NCBI GenBank assembly: GCA_035455185.1
Contig: DATIFQ010000346.1
Location: 1-42,423, forward strand
Direction of reading: 5' to 3'
Source of the DNA: JAEHDI01 sp035455185
GTDB taxonomy: Bacteria; Acidobacteriota; Terriglobia; Bryobacterales; Bryobacteraceae
Length of the DNA stretch: 42,423 nt
Part shown: piece by piece, positions 23,546 through 31,353 of the stretch
Layout of the letters: every line of letters begins with the position of its first letter
How positions within the stretch are numbered: position 1 is the stretch's first letter
Program-made: the position numbers and the translations under genes
The notes under the pieces: generated by a model
The model's database searches: none
What the model saw: the letters and a program-made list of their open reading frames with translations, nothing else
What the model was told of the DNA's origin: nothing

Positions 23546-24471
23546 TGCGGTTTCGGGCCATTTCGTGTCTTCTTTTGCTCGGATTTGCGCTCGCGGGTTG
23601 CCGGTCCCGGGCACCCGAGACCGTGAAGATCGACGAAGGGCTGGCGAAGCTGGTCCCGCAGGATGCCGTGATGCTGGCAGGAACGCGGATGGAGGAGGTG
23701 CGCGCGACCACTGCGTACAAACTCTGGGGCAACGATGCAGATTCTCCCGCAATCGACCGGTTCGCTCGCGATACCGGTTTCGATCCCAGGAAGGACATCC
23801 GCGAGCTGCTCGTCGCATCGGATGGGGAGGACACCGTCTTCCTCGCACGCGGCGCCTTCGCTCCTGCAAAGCTCGAACAACTGCTGGCAGAGCAGGGCGC
23901 CCGCAAGTCCACTCACCGGGGGCAAACGGTGATCAACAACGGCGAGTGGTCGGTCGCATTCCTCGACACAACAACCGCCGTTGCAGGTGGCACCCTGGCG
24001 GTCCAGAGCAGCATTGATCGGCGGCTGCAGGGCGGCGGAGGCATTCCGGCGATCCTTGCGGGGCGGATGAAGGCGATCCCGAAGGACAGCCAGTTGTGGA
24101 TTGTCACCTTCGGGTTGAGCCCGGCGCTTGCGAGGGCGATTCCGGAGCGGGGAAATATGTCCAACCTCCGCCGCCTCCTCTCGATGGTCGAGAGCGCGTC
24201 GGCCGGAGTCGATCTCAGATCGGGCTTTAGTCTGAATGCGGACGCGGTCGGCCGGACGGCGGAGGACGCGAAGTTCATCCACGATGCCTTTCGGGGGCTG
24301 GTCGGGATGGGCAGGCTGACGGTTCCGGACAACGAGCCGGAGATGCTCAGGTTCTACGATGCAATCGGGATAACCCAGAAGGAGCGGACGGTGCGGGTCC
24401 AGGCTGCCGTCCCGATGGATGTGCTCGAGAAACTCGCTGCGAAAATGAGGCCGCGTGCGAGTTCGAAATGA
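23545..24471 (+). CDS. Lipoprotein of unknown function
   Basis: This 308-residue protein has a clear lipoprotein signal: MRFRAISCLLLLGFALAGC with lipobox LAGC at 16-19, so it should be lipidated at Cys19. The position after the Cys is Arg rather than Asp, which favours outer-membrane sorting. The rest is soluble with no family I can name; LAKLVPQDAVMLAGTRMEEV resembles the opening of other acidobacterial proteins that sample themselves as DUF3352-like repeats, a weak comparison. It is coupled to the ABC permease (TGATG overlap), and the TonB receptor start lies inside its last 17 bases, suggesting one envelope-spanning system. Confidence 0.75.
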   Translation: MRFRAISCLLLLGFALAGCRSRAPETVKIDEGLAKLVPQDAVMLAGTRMEEVRATTAYKLWGNDADSPAIDRFARDTGFDPRKDIRELLVASDGEDTVFLARGAFAPAKLEQLLAEQGARKSTHRGQTVINNGEWSVAFLDTTTAVAGGTLAVQSSIDRRLQGGGGIPAILAGRMKAIPKDSQLWIVTFGLSPALARAIPERGNMSNLRRLLSMVESASAGVDLRSGFSLNADAVGRTAEDAKFIHDAFRGLVGMGRLTVPDNEPEMLRFYDAIGITQKERTVRVQAAVPMDVLEKLAAKMRPRASSK

Positions 24472-27244
24472 CAAGACGGCCCGGGCAGGTGCAGGCCTGA
24501 TTCTGCTGTGGGCGGCACAACTCGTGGCGCAGTCTCCGGCCACCACGGGTTCCATTCAGGTCATCGTCACCGATAGCACGGGCTCGTTCGTCGCCGGTGT
24601 ACGGGTCACAGCCAGTCAGGAGGCGTCGGGGGCATCGCGGTATGCAGAAACGGACTCCCGAGGCGAATTACGCTTCTTCGGACTGTCGATTGGCAAGTAT
24701 ACGTTGCGTCTCGAGAAAGAGGGCTTCGCCTCAGTTTCGGTGGCCCCGTTCGTGGTTTCGATCGGGCAGACGGCGGCTCACAGAATTCAGATGGACCCCG
24801 CCCCGGTGATCGAGCGGGTCGATGTGAATGAAGCGCCCGAGGCGGTTCAGGTGACAGCAACCACCGCTGCCGTCGCGCTTGGCTACGACCGGATCGAAGA
24901 GGCGCCGAACCGGAACCGGAATTACCTAAGTTTCGTTCTGACCGCGCCCGGCGTCGCGCCGTCGGGAACAGCGGGCACGCCGCGGCCCGCCGCCGGAGCG
25001 CGCAGCGCCCTGCCCGACAGCGGTTTTGTCTTCGCAGGCATGCGGGGACGGAATAACAGCCTGCTGATTGACGGCGTCGACAACCGTGACGAAACTACCG
25101 GCGGAAACAGGGTGGCGATCGGTCTCGAAATGGTGCAGGAGTTCCGCGTCTCCGGAACCGCGATGTCGGCCGAGTTTGGCGGCGCTGCGGGCGGCATCAT
25201 GAACGTAGTCACGCGATCGGGAGCGAACATCCGGCACGGCGACGTGACTTTCTTCAACCAGAACGATCGGCTCAATGCGAGGAACCCGGAGTCTCTCAGC
25301 GTCAGCCGCCCACGTTTCCGGAAGTGTCAACCTGGAGTCTCGACGAGCGGCCCGATCCGGCGCGACCGTACTTTCTTTTCGACTGCACTTGAGCAGGAGT
25401 GGGAGTCGGGCGATGAGTGGTCCGACGCTCCGGAGGATGCAGTCGAAGTGATCAATACGGCGTTGGCCCGACCCGAATTCTCTGGCGCTGCGGTCCGACG
25501 GGTCTTTCGAGGGCTGTTTCCAGCGAGCGGGGCGGGTACCGAGTTCTCGTTCAAGGCGAACCATCTGGCGAGCGAGCGGCACAGCTTGACGGCGCGCTAT
25601 GCGTTCTCACGAGGCAGGGGTTCCGGTGACGTGCTCGGCGCGGAGAATTTCGCCGACCGCTCGGCGCGGGGCAGCAGCCTGACGCGGGACCACTCCCTAG
25701 TGGCGAGCTGGATCGCCGTACCGGGACCGAATCTGGTCAGTGACCTGCGAATCCAGGTAGCGCGGCGCGGCGTCGAACTGACGCCGAACGTTCGAGGGGC
25801 GATGCTGGAGATCCCCGGTTTGCTGACGCTGGGCCAGGGCTATCGTCTCGATGCAGACCGGACCGAGGATCACTACGAGGTCGTAGAGGGCTTGTACTTC
25901 ACGCGCGGGATTCACCAATGGAGTCTCGGGGGAAGCGTCCATGCCGTCCGGGCGAGCGCCCGTCTCGCGGACAGGTTCGGTGGCGTCTTCGTATTTCCAA
26001 CTCTGGAGGACTTTAGCTCCGGACGGCCGGACGTGTTTCTGCAGGCATTTGGAGACCAACGGACACGCCTCCTCACGGTACCTGCCGGAGTTTGGCTTCA
26101 GGATCGGTGGCAAGCGACGCAGGGTTTGACCGTCGAGGCGGGCATGCGATACGACCGGCAATGGATGCCGGGAACACTGCCTGCGTCGAACCGGAATCTC
26201 GCTCCCCGCCTGGGTTTGGCGTGGCGACCCTCGGTGGGGGCGCCGCTGGTGGTGCGAGTGGGTGCCGGGCTGTTTTTTGACCGTTACCCGCTGGCGTTCC
26301 TGAACCAGGCTTTACAGAAAGACGGCCGGCACGGCTTCGAGCAGTATGCGGCGGGCGACGACGCGCAGGCTGTGATGGAGGCTGTGCGTGGAGGTACATC
26401 CGCGCAGGCCATCGCAGGTCTGGCGCGCTCGCGCTACGATGCTGCCACGCCGTTTCCAGCCACGTACGCGCGAAAGCTTGTGGCGGGCGTGGAACGGGGC
26501 TTCGGTAAAGACACGACGCTGACCGTCGAATACAGTTACATCCGCGGATTTCACCTGCCCAGAACCCGAAACGCGGCTTTGACGCTGCCTCCGGCTTATT
26601 CTTTGGAGCAGAGCGCAAGGTCGGCTTATCAAGGGGTGTCCGTCTCACTGAACCGGCGCATGAGCAAGGAGTTTGCGCTGCTTGCGACGTATTCAGGCGG
26701 CCGCACCCGCGACGATGGATCGGATTTCGATGAGCAGCCGTCCGACCCGCGCAACACCGCGGCAGACTGGGCGCTCTCGCGCCAACACCAGTCGCACCGT
26801 GTAACGGCGAGCTCGCTCTTCGAACTGCCGGTGGAGGACGTCCGATGTTTGCCGGCGTGGTTGCGCGACGGTATGAGCCGGATTACTCTCGCGCCCATCC
26901 TGCAAGCGGGTTCGGGTCGCCCGCTAAACGCCCTGGACACCACCGACAGATTCCGAACGGGCGCTTACCCGATCACGGCCCGGCCGTTCGGGTTGTCCCG
27001 CAACCTGTTTCTTTCACCGGGGACCTTCTCGTTAGACCTCCGGATGATGAAGACTCTGTACTACATGAAGGAGCGCGGCTGGATCCAGTTCGGCGTTGAA
27101 GCATTCAATCTTACGAATCACACCAACGCAGTCCGCGTCAGCCCGTTCTACGCGGCACGAGATGTCCGGTTACGCTCCTACGGAGGCGTTGTGGAGACGG
27201 CCGACGCCCGCCAACTTCAGCTTTTCATCCAGGTGGAATACTGA
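24455..27244 (+). CDS. TonB-dependent receptor-like protein with carboxypeptidase-regulatory-like domain
   Basis: This 929-residue protein is an outer-membrane beta-barrel of the type expanded in Acidobacteriota. It has a signal peptide (about 10-26, ending QLVAQS) and a carboxypeptidase-regulatory-like beta domain at 31-115 (TGSIQVIVTDSTGSFVAGVR to GFASVSV). A plug domain lies at about 130-265 (FAGMRGRNNSLLIDGVDNRD, GLEMVQEFRV, EFGGAAGGIMNVVTRSG), followed by a barrel with alternating strands ending IQVEY. Such proteins import or bind large substrates such as glycans; the ligand here is unknown. Start GTG 24455 overlaps the lipoprotein gene. It ends 6 bases from the convergent ferredoxin gene. 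Confidence 0.9.
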   Translation: MRVRNDKTARAGAGLILLWAAQLVAQSPATTGSIQVIVTDSTGSFVAGVRVTASQEASGASRYAETDSRGELRFFGLSIGKYTLRLEKEGFASVSVAPFVVSIGQTAAHRIQMDPAPVIERVDVNEAPEAVQVTATTAAVALGYDRIEEAPNRNRNYLSFVLTAPGVAPSGTAGTPRPAAGARSALPDSGFVFAGMRGRNNSLLIDGVDNRDETTGGNRVAIGLEMVQEFRVSGTAMSAEFGGAAGGIMNVVTRSGANIRHGDVTFFNQNDRLNARNPESLSVSRPRFRKCQPGVSTSGPIRRDRTFFSTALEQEWESGDEWSDAPEDAVEVINTALARPEFSGAAVRRVFRGLFPASGAGTEFSFKANHLASERHSLTARYAFSRGRGSGDVLGAENFADRSARGSSLTRDHSLVASWIAVPGPNLVSDLRIQVARRGVELTPNVRGAMLEIPGLLTLGQGYRLDADRTEDHYEVVEGLYFTRGIHQWSLGGSVHAVRASARLADRFGGVFVFPTLEDFSSGRPDVFLQAFGDQRTRLLTVPAGVWLQDRWQATQGLTVEAGMRYDRQWMPGTLPASNRNLAPRLGLAWRPSVGAPLVVRVGAGLFFDRYPLAFLNQALQKDGRHGFEQYAAGDDAQAVMEAVRGGTSAQAIAGLARSRYDAATPFPATYARKLVAGVERGFGKDTTLTVEYSYIRGFHLPRTRNAALTLPPAYSLEQSARSAYQGVSVSLNRRMSKEFALLATYSGGRTRDDGSDFDEQPSDPRNTAADWALSRQHQSHRVTASSLFELPVEDVRCLPAWLRDGMSRITLAPILQAGSGRPLNALDTTDRFRTGAYPITARPFGLSRNLFLSPGTFSLDLRMMKTLYYMKERGWIQFGVEAFNLTNHTNAVRVSPFYAARDVRLRSYGGVVETADARQLQLFIQVEY

Positions 27245-27250
27245 GAGCAG

Positions 27251-27622
27251 TCAGCTTCTTTTCGTCAGCGTCGAGGCGCCGGACTCAGACACGTAGTTGC
27301 GGTTCCAGTCCGGGATTTCGACGGTGACGTCGCCGGTGACGATAGCCTGGCAGCCGAGGCGCGAGTGAAGGGTCAGGTCGGCGGCCATGTCAAGCCGGTC
27401 AGCTTCGTCGTCATCCATCGGCGATAGGTTCTGCTCACCCACGCGGACGATCACGTGACAGGTTGTGCAGGCGCAACTCCCGCCGCAGGCGTGCTCGAGC
27501 GGGAAGTCGAAGTTCAGTGCAACGTCGAGCACTGAGCCTGGCTTGCCGTGCCCGCTGTACGACAGAGTTTCGGGATCGTATTCTACCGTGATTCCGGCAG
27601 GGAGAAAGGTGACTCTTGCCAC
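27251..27622 (-). CDS. [2Fe-2S] ferredoxin, adrenodoxin type
   Basis: This 123-residue electron carrier has the vertebrate/adrenodoxin-type cluster pattern C46-x5-C52-x2-C55 with the fourth ligand Cys91 (HACGGSCACTTCHV and RLGCQ). An extra Cys50 lies inside the first loop. Family blocks LDVALNFDFPLEHAC and LSPMDDDEADRLD are present. Members serve iron-sulfur cluster assembly or cytochrome P450 chains; no isc genes lie beside it here. The start is GTG 27622, with TACAAT 9 bases upstream and almost no leader. It is divergent from the Gfo/Idh/MocA gene. Confidence 0.93.
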   Translation of the reverse strand: MARVTFLPAGITVEYDPETLSYSGHGKPGSVLDVALNFDFPLEHACGGSCACTTCHVIVRVGEQNLSPMDDDEADRLDMAADLTLHSRLGCQAIVTGDVTVEIPDWNRNYVSESGASTLTKRS

Positions 27623-27631
27623 GCCTCGATT

Positions 27632-27660
27632 ATTGTAGCGCGGGACGTTGTGGTTAGAAT
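27632..27660. promoter_or_regulatory. Overlapping divergent promoters between ferredoxin and the Gfo/Idh/MocA gene
   Basis: Minus strand: TACAAT (27637-27632), 9 bases before GTG 27622. Plus strand: TTGTAG (27634-27639), 15 bases, TAGAAT (27655-27660), then AGGAGA before ATG 27678. The minus -10 and plus -35 share bases, so the two directions probably compete. Confidence 0.45.
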
Positions 27661-27677
27661 CGATTTAGGAGAGATGC

Positions 27678-28790
27678 ATGGATAGTGATCTGACTCGTCG
27701 TTCGTTTCTCACGGTTCCGGCCGGAATCGCCGCGGCGCCCGCCATTCTTCGGTCGCAGAAAGGCGATACGCTCCGGGTGGCATTTATCGGAGTCGGTAAT
27801 CGCGGTTCATTTCTTTTGCAGAACATGCTTCAGGTTCAGGGAGTCCAGGTGGTCGCCGTGTGCGACCTCATCCCGGATCGCGCCGCGAAGGCGGCAGCTG
27901 CGGTGGCGGCGGCCGGCGGTAAGGCGCAGACCTATACCGACTTCCGCAAGATGCTGGACGAGAGGAAGGATATCGATGCAGTCGTACAGGCAGTTCCGGA
28001 CTGGTACCACAAGGACCTGAACATCGCCATCCTCGAGGTTGGCAAACACCTCTATGCGGAGAAGCCGCTCGCGACGAATCTAAGCGACTGTAAGACGCTC
28101 GTAAGCGCCGCGAAACAGGCGAAGGGCATCATGCAGGTCGGCTTCCAGCTTCGGCACGATCCGAACCGAAACGCGGCGGAGAGGTTTATCCACAGCGGCG
28201 GCATCGGGAAAGTGCTGCAGTGCCACGGAATGAGACACGGAGGCGATCTGCCGCGCGATATCCCGTGGTACTTCGACAAGAACAAGTGCGGCGACATCGT
28301 GGTCGACCAGGGGATTCACATCCTCGATCTGTTCACCTGGGCCATCGGAACCCACCCGCTGCGTGTCATGGGTTCCGGCGGAACGAACCTGTTCATCAAC
28401 GACCCCCCGGGTCGGACGGTGATGGACAACTACAACCTGATTTTCGAATACCCGAACGATGCGCGGGTGAACTTCAGCCATCATTATTTCGACCCGCCAG
28501 GCTTCACCGGGATCAAGGAACGCGTCTTCGGTGCCGGCGGCGCAGTGGACCTTACCGAGGGAACCTGGCAGCCGCGCGACAAGAGGACTCCTCCCCTCAA
28601 GCTTGACGTCCCCGACGCCGGCAAAGACTCCACCTACATGGCGCTGGCGGCATTCGTGGACAGCGTGAAGAACAACAAGACACCGATCAACAACGTGGAC
28701 TCGGCGCTCATTGCCACCACGACGGTGCTCATGGCAACAAAGGCGATCTACGAGAAGCGGATCGTCACTTGGGAAGAAATGGCGGGGTAG
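27678..28790 (+). CDS. Tat-exported Gfo/Idh/MocA family oxidoreductase
   Basis: This 370-residue NAD(P)-dependent sugar dehydrogenase has a twin-arginine signal (LTRRSFLTVPAGIAAAPAIL, about 5-24). Its Rossmann fold opens with FIGVGNRGS (about 36-44), EKP is at 128-130 (substrate Lys129), and VDQGIHILDLF near 211-221 carries the conserved acidic and His residues. A C-terminal beta-sheet domain completes it. Tat export suits a protein that keeps its nucleotide tightly bound, as in periplasmic glucose-fructose oxidoreductase. It converges on an exported DUF1080 hydrolase 15 bases away, a pairing seen in 3-keto-glycoside degradation. Confidence 0.9.
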   Translation: MDSDLTRRSFLTVPAGIAAAPAILRSQKGDTLRVAFIGVGNRGSFLLQNMLQVQGVQVVAVCDLIPDRAAKAAAAVAAAGGKAQTYTDFRKMLDERKDIDAVVQAVPDWYHKDLNIAILEVGKHLYAEKPLATNLSDCKTLVSAAKQAKGIMQVGFQLRHDPNRNAAERFIHSGGIGKVLQCHGMRHGGDLPRDIPWYFDKNKCGDIVVDQGIHILDLFTWAIGTHPLRVMGSGGTNLFINDPPGRTVMDNYNLIFEYPNDARVNFSHHYFDPPGFTGIKERVFGAGGAVDLTEGTWQPRDKRTPPLKLDVPDAGKDSTYMALAAFVDSVKNNKTPINNVDSALIATTTVLMATKAIYEKRIVTWEEMAG

Positions 28791-28805
28791 GCGCCCTCAC
28801 CCTTT

Positions 28806-29948
28806 CTACAGCCTTCGCACACGGATGTGCTTGTACTCGAGCCAGACGCCGGGCTGGTGTGCCTGGAGTTCGATGTGACCTTCTTCCAGATTCTCTAGCT
28901 GGTCGTATTCCATCACGTCTTCGCCGTTGACCCTCACCAGGCACTTGCGTCCCTGAGCGACCACCTGCATCAGGAACCACTGGTCGTCTTCGATCCGGGG
29001 ATAGATGGACCGCTTGTGATGGTAAAGCGAACCGGTCGAGTAGTGGGCCTCCTCCACGTTGTGAATCTGGATCTCGTAGTGGCGCGGGTCAGAGAGTCCG
29101 CGTCCGAGCGAACGGATAAGGATGCCGCCGTTGTGGTGCCGCGGCCCGCGAACATAAAGCTGCAGCACGAAGTCACGGTACTTCTCGCGGGTGGCGAGGT
29201 GTCCCGCACCGTCGCCGCGGAGCACTCCGTTCATGGCTTCGAATTTCGCGGGCGCACGCTCGGCGCTCTCGGACACAAACCAGTTCTTCTCCAGGTCGGC
29301 GTCGGCTTCGAAAAGGTACTGCCACTGTTCCTTGTCCGGCAGTTCTTTGATGCGAAGGTTTCGAAATCGGATCGGATAGCCCAGGCCGCTCAGACCGAGA
29401 TAACCGCGGCGCAGACGGTGTCGCAATTCCGGCGTCTGCTCGACGTTCAGATCCTGAACCTGCTCGCCGTTGACCCAGACGCTGAGTTGAGGCCAGTCCA
29501 TTAGCATACGCAGCGTGTTCCACTGGCCATCGCTCCGGACGTTCACCTTCGACGGCGCGATCAGCGGGAAGATCGCCCCCATTGAGTTGGACATGGGCGT
29601 CTTGTCCAACTGGTGGAAGATCTTCACCTGCATGCCGCAGAAGGTATTGCGGCCGTGTTCCGGCGCATGCAGGTAGACCCCTCCGTCGATCCAGCCCTTC
29701 ACGAAGAACTCGCATCGAAAGTCGAAATTCTCATATTGCCTGCCGGAACGCAGCCAGCATGGGTGAATCGATGAAGGCGAGGCCGCGATCTCGCCGTCTC
29801 TAGCGTAAAACGCGGACTCGGGACCGTCCCGAATGGTCCAGCCGTTTAGTGTTTGGCCGTCGAAGAGTGGCGCGAAGCCCTCCTCGGATTGTGCTCCAAG
29901 GATGGCGGGCAGGAATGCGGGTGTGAAAAGAAAAGCGCGGCGGTTCAT
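28806..29948 (-). CDS. Exported DUF1080 protein (3-keto-disaccharide hydrolase-like), tandem domains
   Basis: The protein is 380 residues. It opens with a twin-arginine-like signal (MNRRAFLFTPAFLPAILGAQ) and carries two DUF1080 concanavalin-like domains, about 25-195 (FAPLFDGQTLNGWTIRDGP, FRCEFFVKGWIDGGVYL) and about 205-380 (LEKNWFVSES, NGGILIRSLGR, MEYDQLENLEEGHIELQ). DUF1080 proteins include 3-keto-disaccharide hydrolases, which break glycosidic bonds after the C3 hydroxyl is oxidised by a Gfo/Idh/MocA enzyme. Both the signal type and the PAIL tail match the converging dehydrogenase, so both probably act in the periplasm. It is the last gene of a minus-strand run after the STAS gene. Confidence 0.88.
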   Translation of the reverse strand: MNRRAFLFTPAFLPAILGAQSEEGFAPLFDGQTLNGWTIRDGPESAFYARDGEIAASPSSIHPCWLRSGRQYENFDFRCEFFVKGWIDGGVYLHAPEHGRNTFCGMQVKIFHQLDKTPMSNSMGAIFPLIAPSKVNVRSDGQWNTLRMLMDWPQLSVWVNGEQVQDLNVEQTPELRHRLRRGYLGLSGLGYPIRFRNLRIKELPDKEQWQYLFEADADLEKNWFVSESAERAPAKFEAMNGVLRGDGAGHLATREKYRDFVLQLYVRGPRHHNGGILIRSLGRGLSDPRHYEIQIHNVEEAHYSTGSLYHHKRSIYPRIEDDQWFLMQVVAQGRKCLVRVNGEDVMEYDQLENLEEGHIELQAHQPGVWLEYKHIRVRRL

Positions 29949-29973
29949 AAGAGTAGGTCTCCAGACGTGCCGA

Positions 29974-30330
29974 TCAGGTTCCAGGCATTAAGCCTTCGCA
30001 GGCCGATTCCACGTCGGGAAAGAACTTGAAAACGGTATCGAGGCGGGTGACGCGAAAGGCGTCTCGAACCTGGCCGGTGGCCCCGGCGAGGCGAAGCGTT
30101 CCGTCGACGACGCGCACTTTATTGAAACTCGAGATGAACCGGCCGATTCCCGTGCTATCGATGTGGGTCACGCCGCCCAAGTCGAACACGAACCTTCGCG
30201 CCCCTTCGGATAGCTTCTGAGCCACGACGTTTTCAATCTGCTCACCCTCGGGACCGAGCATCAGCCGGCCCGCCAAAGTAATGAGCACGATGCCCGGCTT
30301 GATCTCCTCGTGTCGAATCTCGAGTGTCAT
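29974..30330 (-). CDS. STAS-domain anti-sigma-factor-antagonist-like protein
   Basis: This 118-residue protein is a single STAS domain like SpoIIAA/RsbV. The phosphorylatable serine is Ser59 in THIDSTGIGRF; the beta-start LITLAGRLMLGPEG and the strand FVFDLGG are clear. In the family a kinase (RsbW/SpoIIAB) phosphorylates the Ser and a PP2C phosphatase reverses it, controlling a sigma factor. No kinase, phosphatase or sigma gene is nearby. It is sandwiched between the GarR-like gene (34 bases upstream) and the DUF1080 gene (25 bases downstream). Confidence 0.9.
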   Translation of the reverse strand: MTLEIRHEEIKPGIVLITLAGRLMLGPEGEQIENVVAQKLSEGARRFVFDLGGVTHIDSTGIGRFISSFNKVRVVDGTLRLAGATGQVRDAFRVTRLDTVFKFFPDVESACEGLMPGT

Positions 30331-30364
30331 GAACCCTTGGTCTTAAGCATACAGCAACGTGGTG

Positions 30365-31258
30365 TCAGGGTTTCTTCACTTCCACGGCGGCCATCTTCTC
30401 GATGTACGTCACGATGCCGGAGTGGTCGAGGTCGCCTTTTCCGTCGTTCATGAGAGCGACGAGCAACTGCTGCACGAGGCCGGTAAACGGCAGGGAAACC
30501 TTCAGCGACTCCGCCGCCAGCAGCGCGTTCCGCAGATCCTTCTGGTGCAGGCGGATGCGGAAGCCGGGCTTGAAATTCCGGGAAATCACCATCGGAGCCT
30601 TGGCGTTGAGCACGGTGCTGCCCGCAAGACCGCCCTTGACGGCATTGAACACCACCTCGGGGTCCAGGCCGGCCTTCGTGGCCAGCACGAGCGCTTCTCC
30701 CATGGCGGCGATGTTGCACGCGACCATGATCTGGTTGGCGAGCTTGGTCACGTTTCCCGCGCCGACGGGGCCGGTGAGCGTCACGGTCGAACCCATGGCC
30801 TGGAGGATCGGGAGGGCTCTGTCGAAAGCCTCCTGCGCGCCGCCGGCCATAATTGCGAGGCTGCCGTCGATGGCCTTCGGCTCGCCGCCACTGACCGGGG
30901 CGTCAAGGAACTCGACACCCTTTGCCGCGCAGGCGGCGCCGACCTTCTGAGACACCAGGGGGCTGATCGAACTCATGTCGATCAGCAGAGTGCCTTTCCG
31001 TGCGCCTTCCAGTACTCCACCCCGGCCGAGAACAGCCCGCTCCACGTCGGGGCCGTCGGGCAGCATCGTAATGACGATGTCCGTTCGTGCCGCAACGTCG
31101 CTTGAGGATTCGCCGCCAGCCGCTCCGGCAGCGACGAGCTCGCCCACGGGATTGGGCGCGATGTCATAGACGACAAGCCGGTGGCCCGCCTTGAGGAGAT
31201 TCTTCGACATGGGCTTGCCCATGATGCCGAGGCCGATAAAGCCGATATTCGAGGACAA
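30365..31258 (-). CDS. NAD(P)-dependent beta-hydroxyacid dehydrogenase (GarR/3-hydroxyisobutyrate dehydrogenase family)
   Basis: This 297-residue enzyme of the 6-phosphogluconate-dehydrogenase-like family reduces or oxidises beta-hydroxyacids such as tartronate semialdehyde or hydroxyisobutyrate. It shows the nucleotide loop GFIGLGIMGKPMSKNLLKAG (GLGIMG about 9-14), the substrate block DAPVSGGEPKA at 119-129 and catalytic Lys172 in GAGNVTKLANQ. The exact substrate cannot be read. The start is TTG 31258 behind AAGGAG with 7 bases spacing; an upstream in-frame ATG has no such site. It heads the run garR-like, STAS, DUF1080. Confidence 0.88.
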   Translation of the reverse strand: MSSNIGFIGLGIMGKPMSKNLLKAGHRLVVYDIAPNPVGELVAAGAAGGESSSDVAARTDIVITMLPDGPDVERAVLGRGGVLEGARKGTLLIDMSSISPLVSQKVGAACAAKGVEFLDAPVSGGEPKAIDGSLAIMAGGAQEAFDRALPILQAMGSTVTLTGPVGAGNVTKLANQIMVACNIAAMGEALVLATKAGLDPEVVFNAVKGGLAGSTVLNAKAPMVISRNFKPGFRIRLHQKDLRNALLAAESLKVSLPFTGLVQQLLVALMNDGKGDLDHSGIVTYIEKMAAVEVKKP

Positions 31259-31265
31259 GAGATCG

Positions 31266-31271
31266 CTCCTT
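31266..31271 (-). promoter_or_regulatory. Shine-Dalgarno site deciding a TTG start
   Basis: AAGGAG on the minus strand lies 7 bases before TTG 31258. This fixes the GarR-like protein start at MSSNIGFIG, in line with family length. Confidence 0.65.
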
Positions 31272-31341
31272 TCCGAGTTCAGCCAGTAAGTGCCCATTGT
31301 ATGTGACGCGCGGGCCGGCGCGGAAGGCACGCGGTCTGCGA

Positions 31342-31347
31342 TAGAGT
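31342..31347 (+). promoter_or_regulatory. -10-like box just upstream of the amidohydrolase
   Basis: TAGAGT (four of six) lies 6 bases before ATG 31354. The intervening CAGGAA is too close to the start to act as a normal Shine-Dalgarno. It is one of several such close-spaced boxes in the window. Confidence 0.3.
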
Positions 31348-31353
31348 CAGGAA

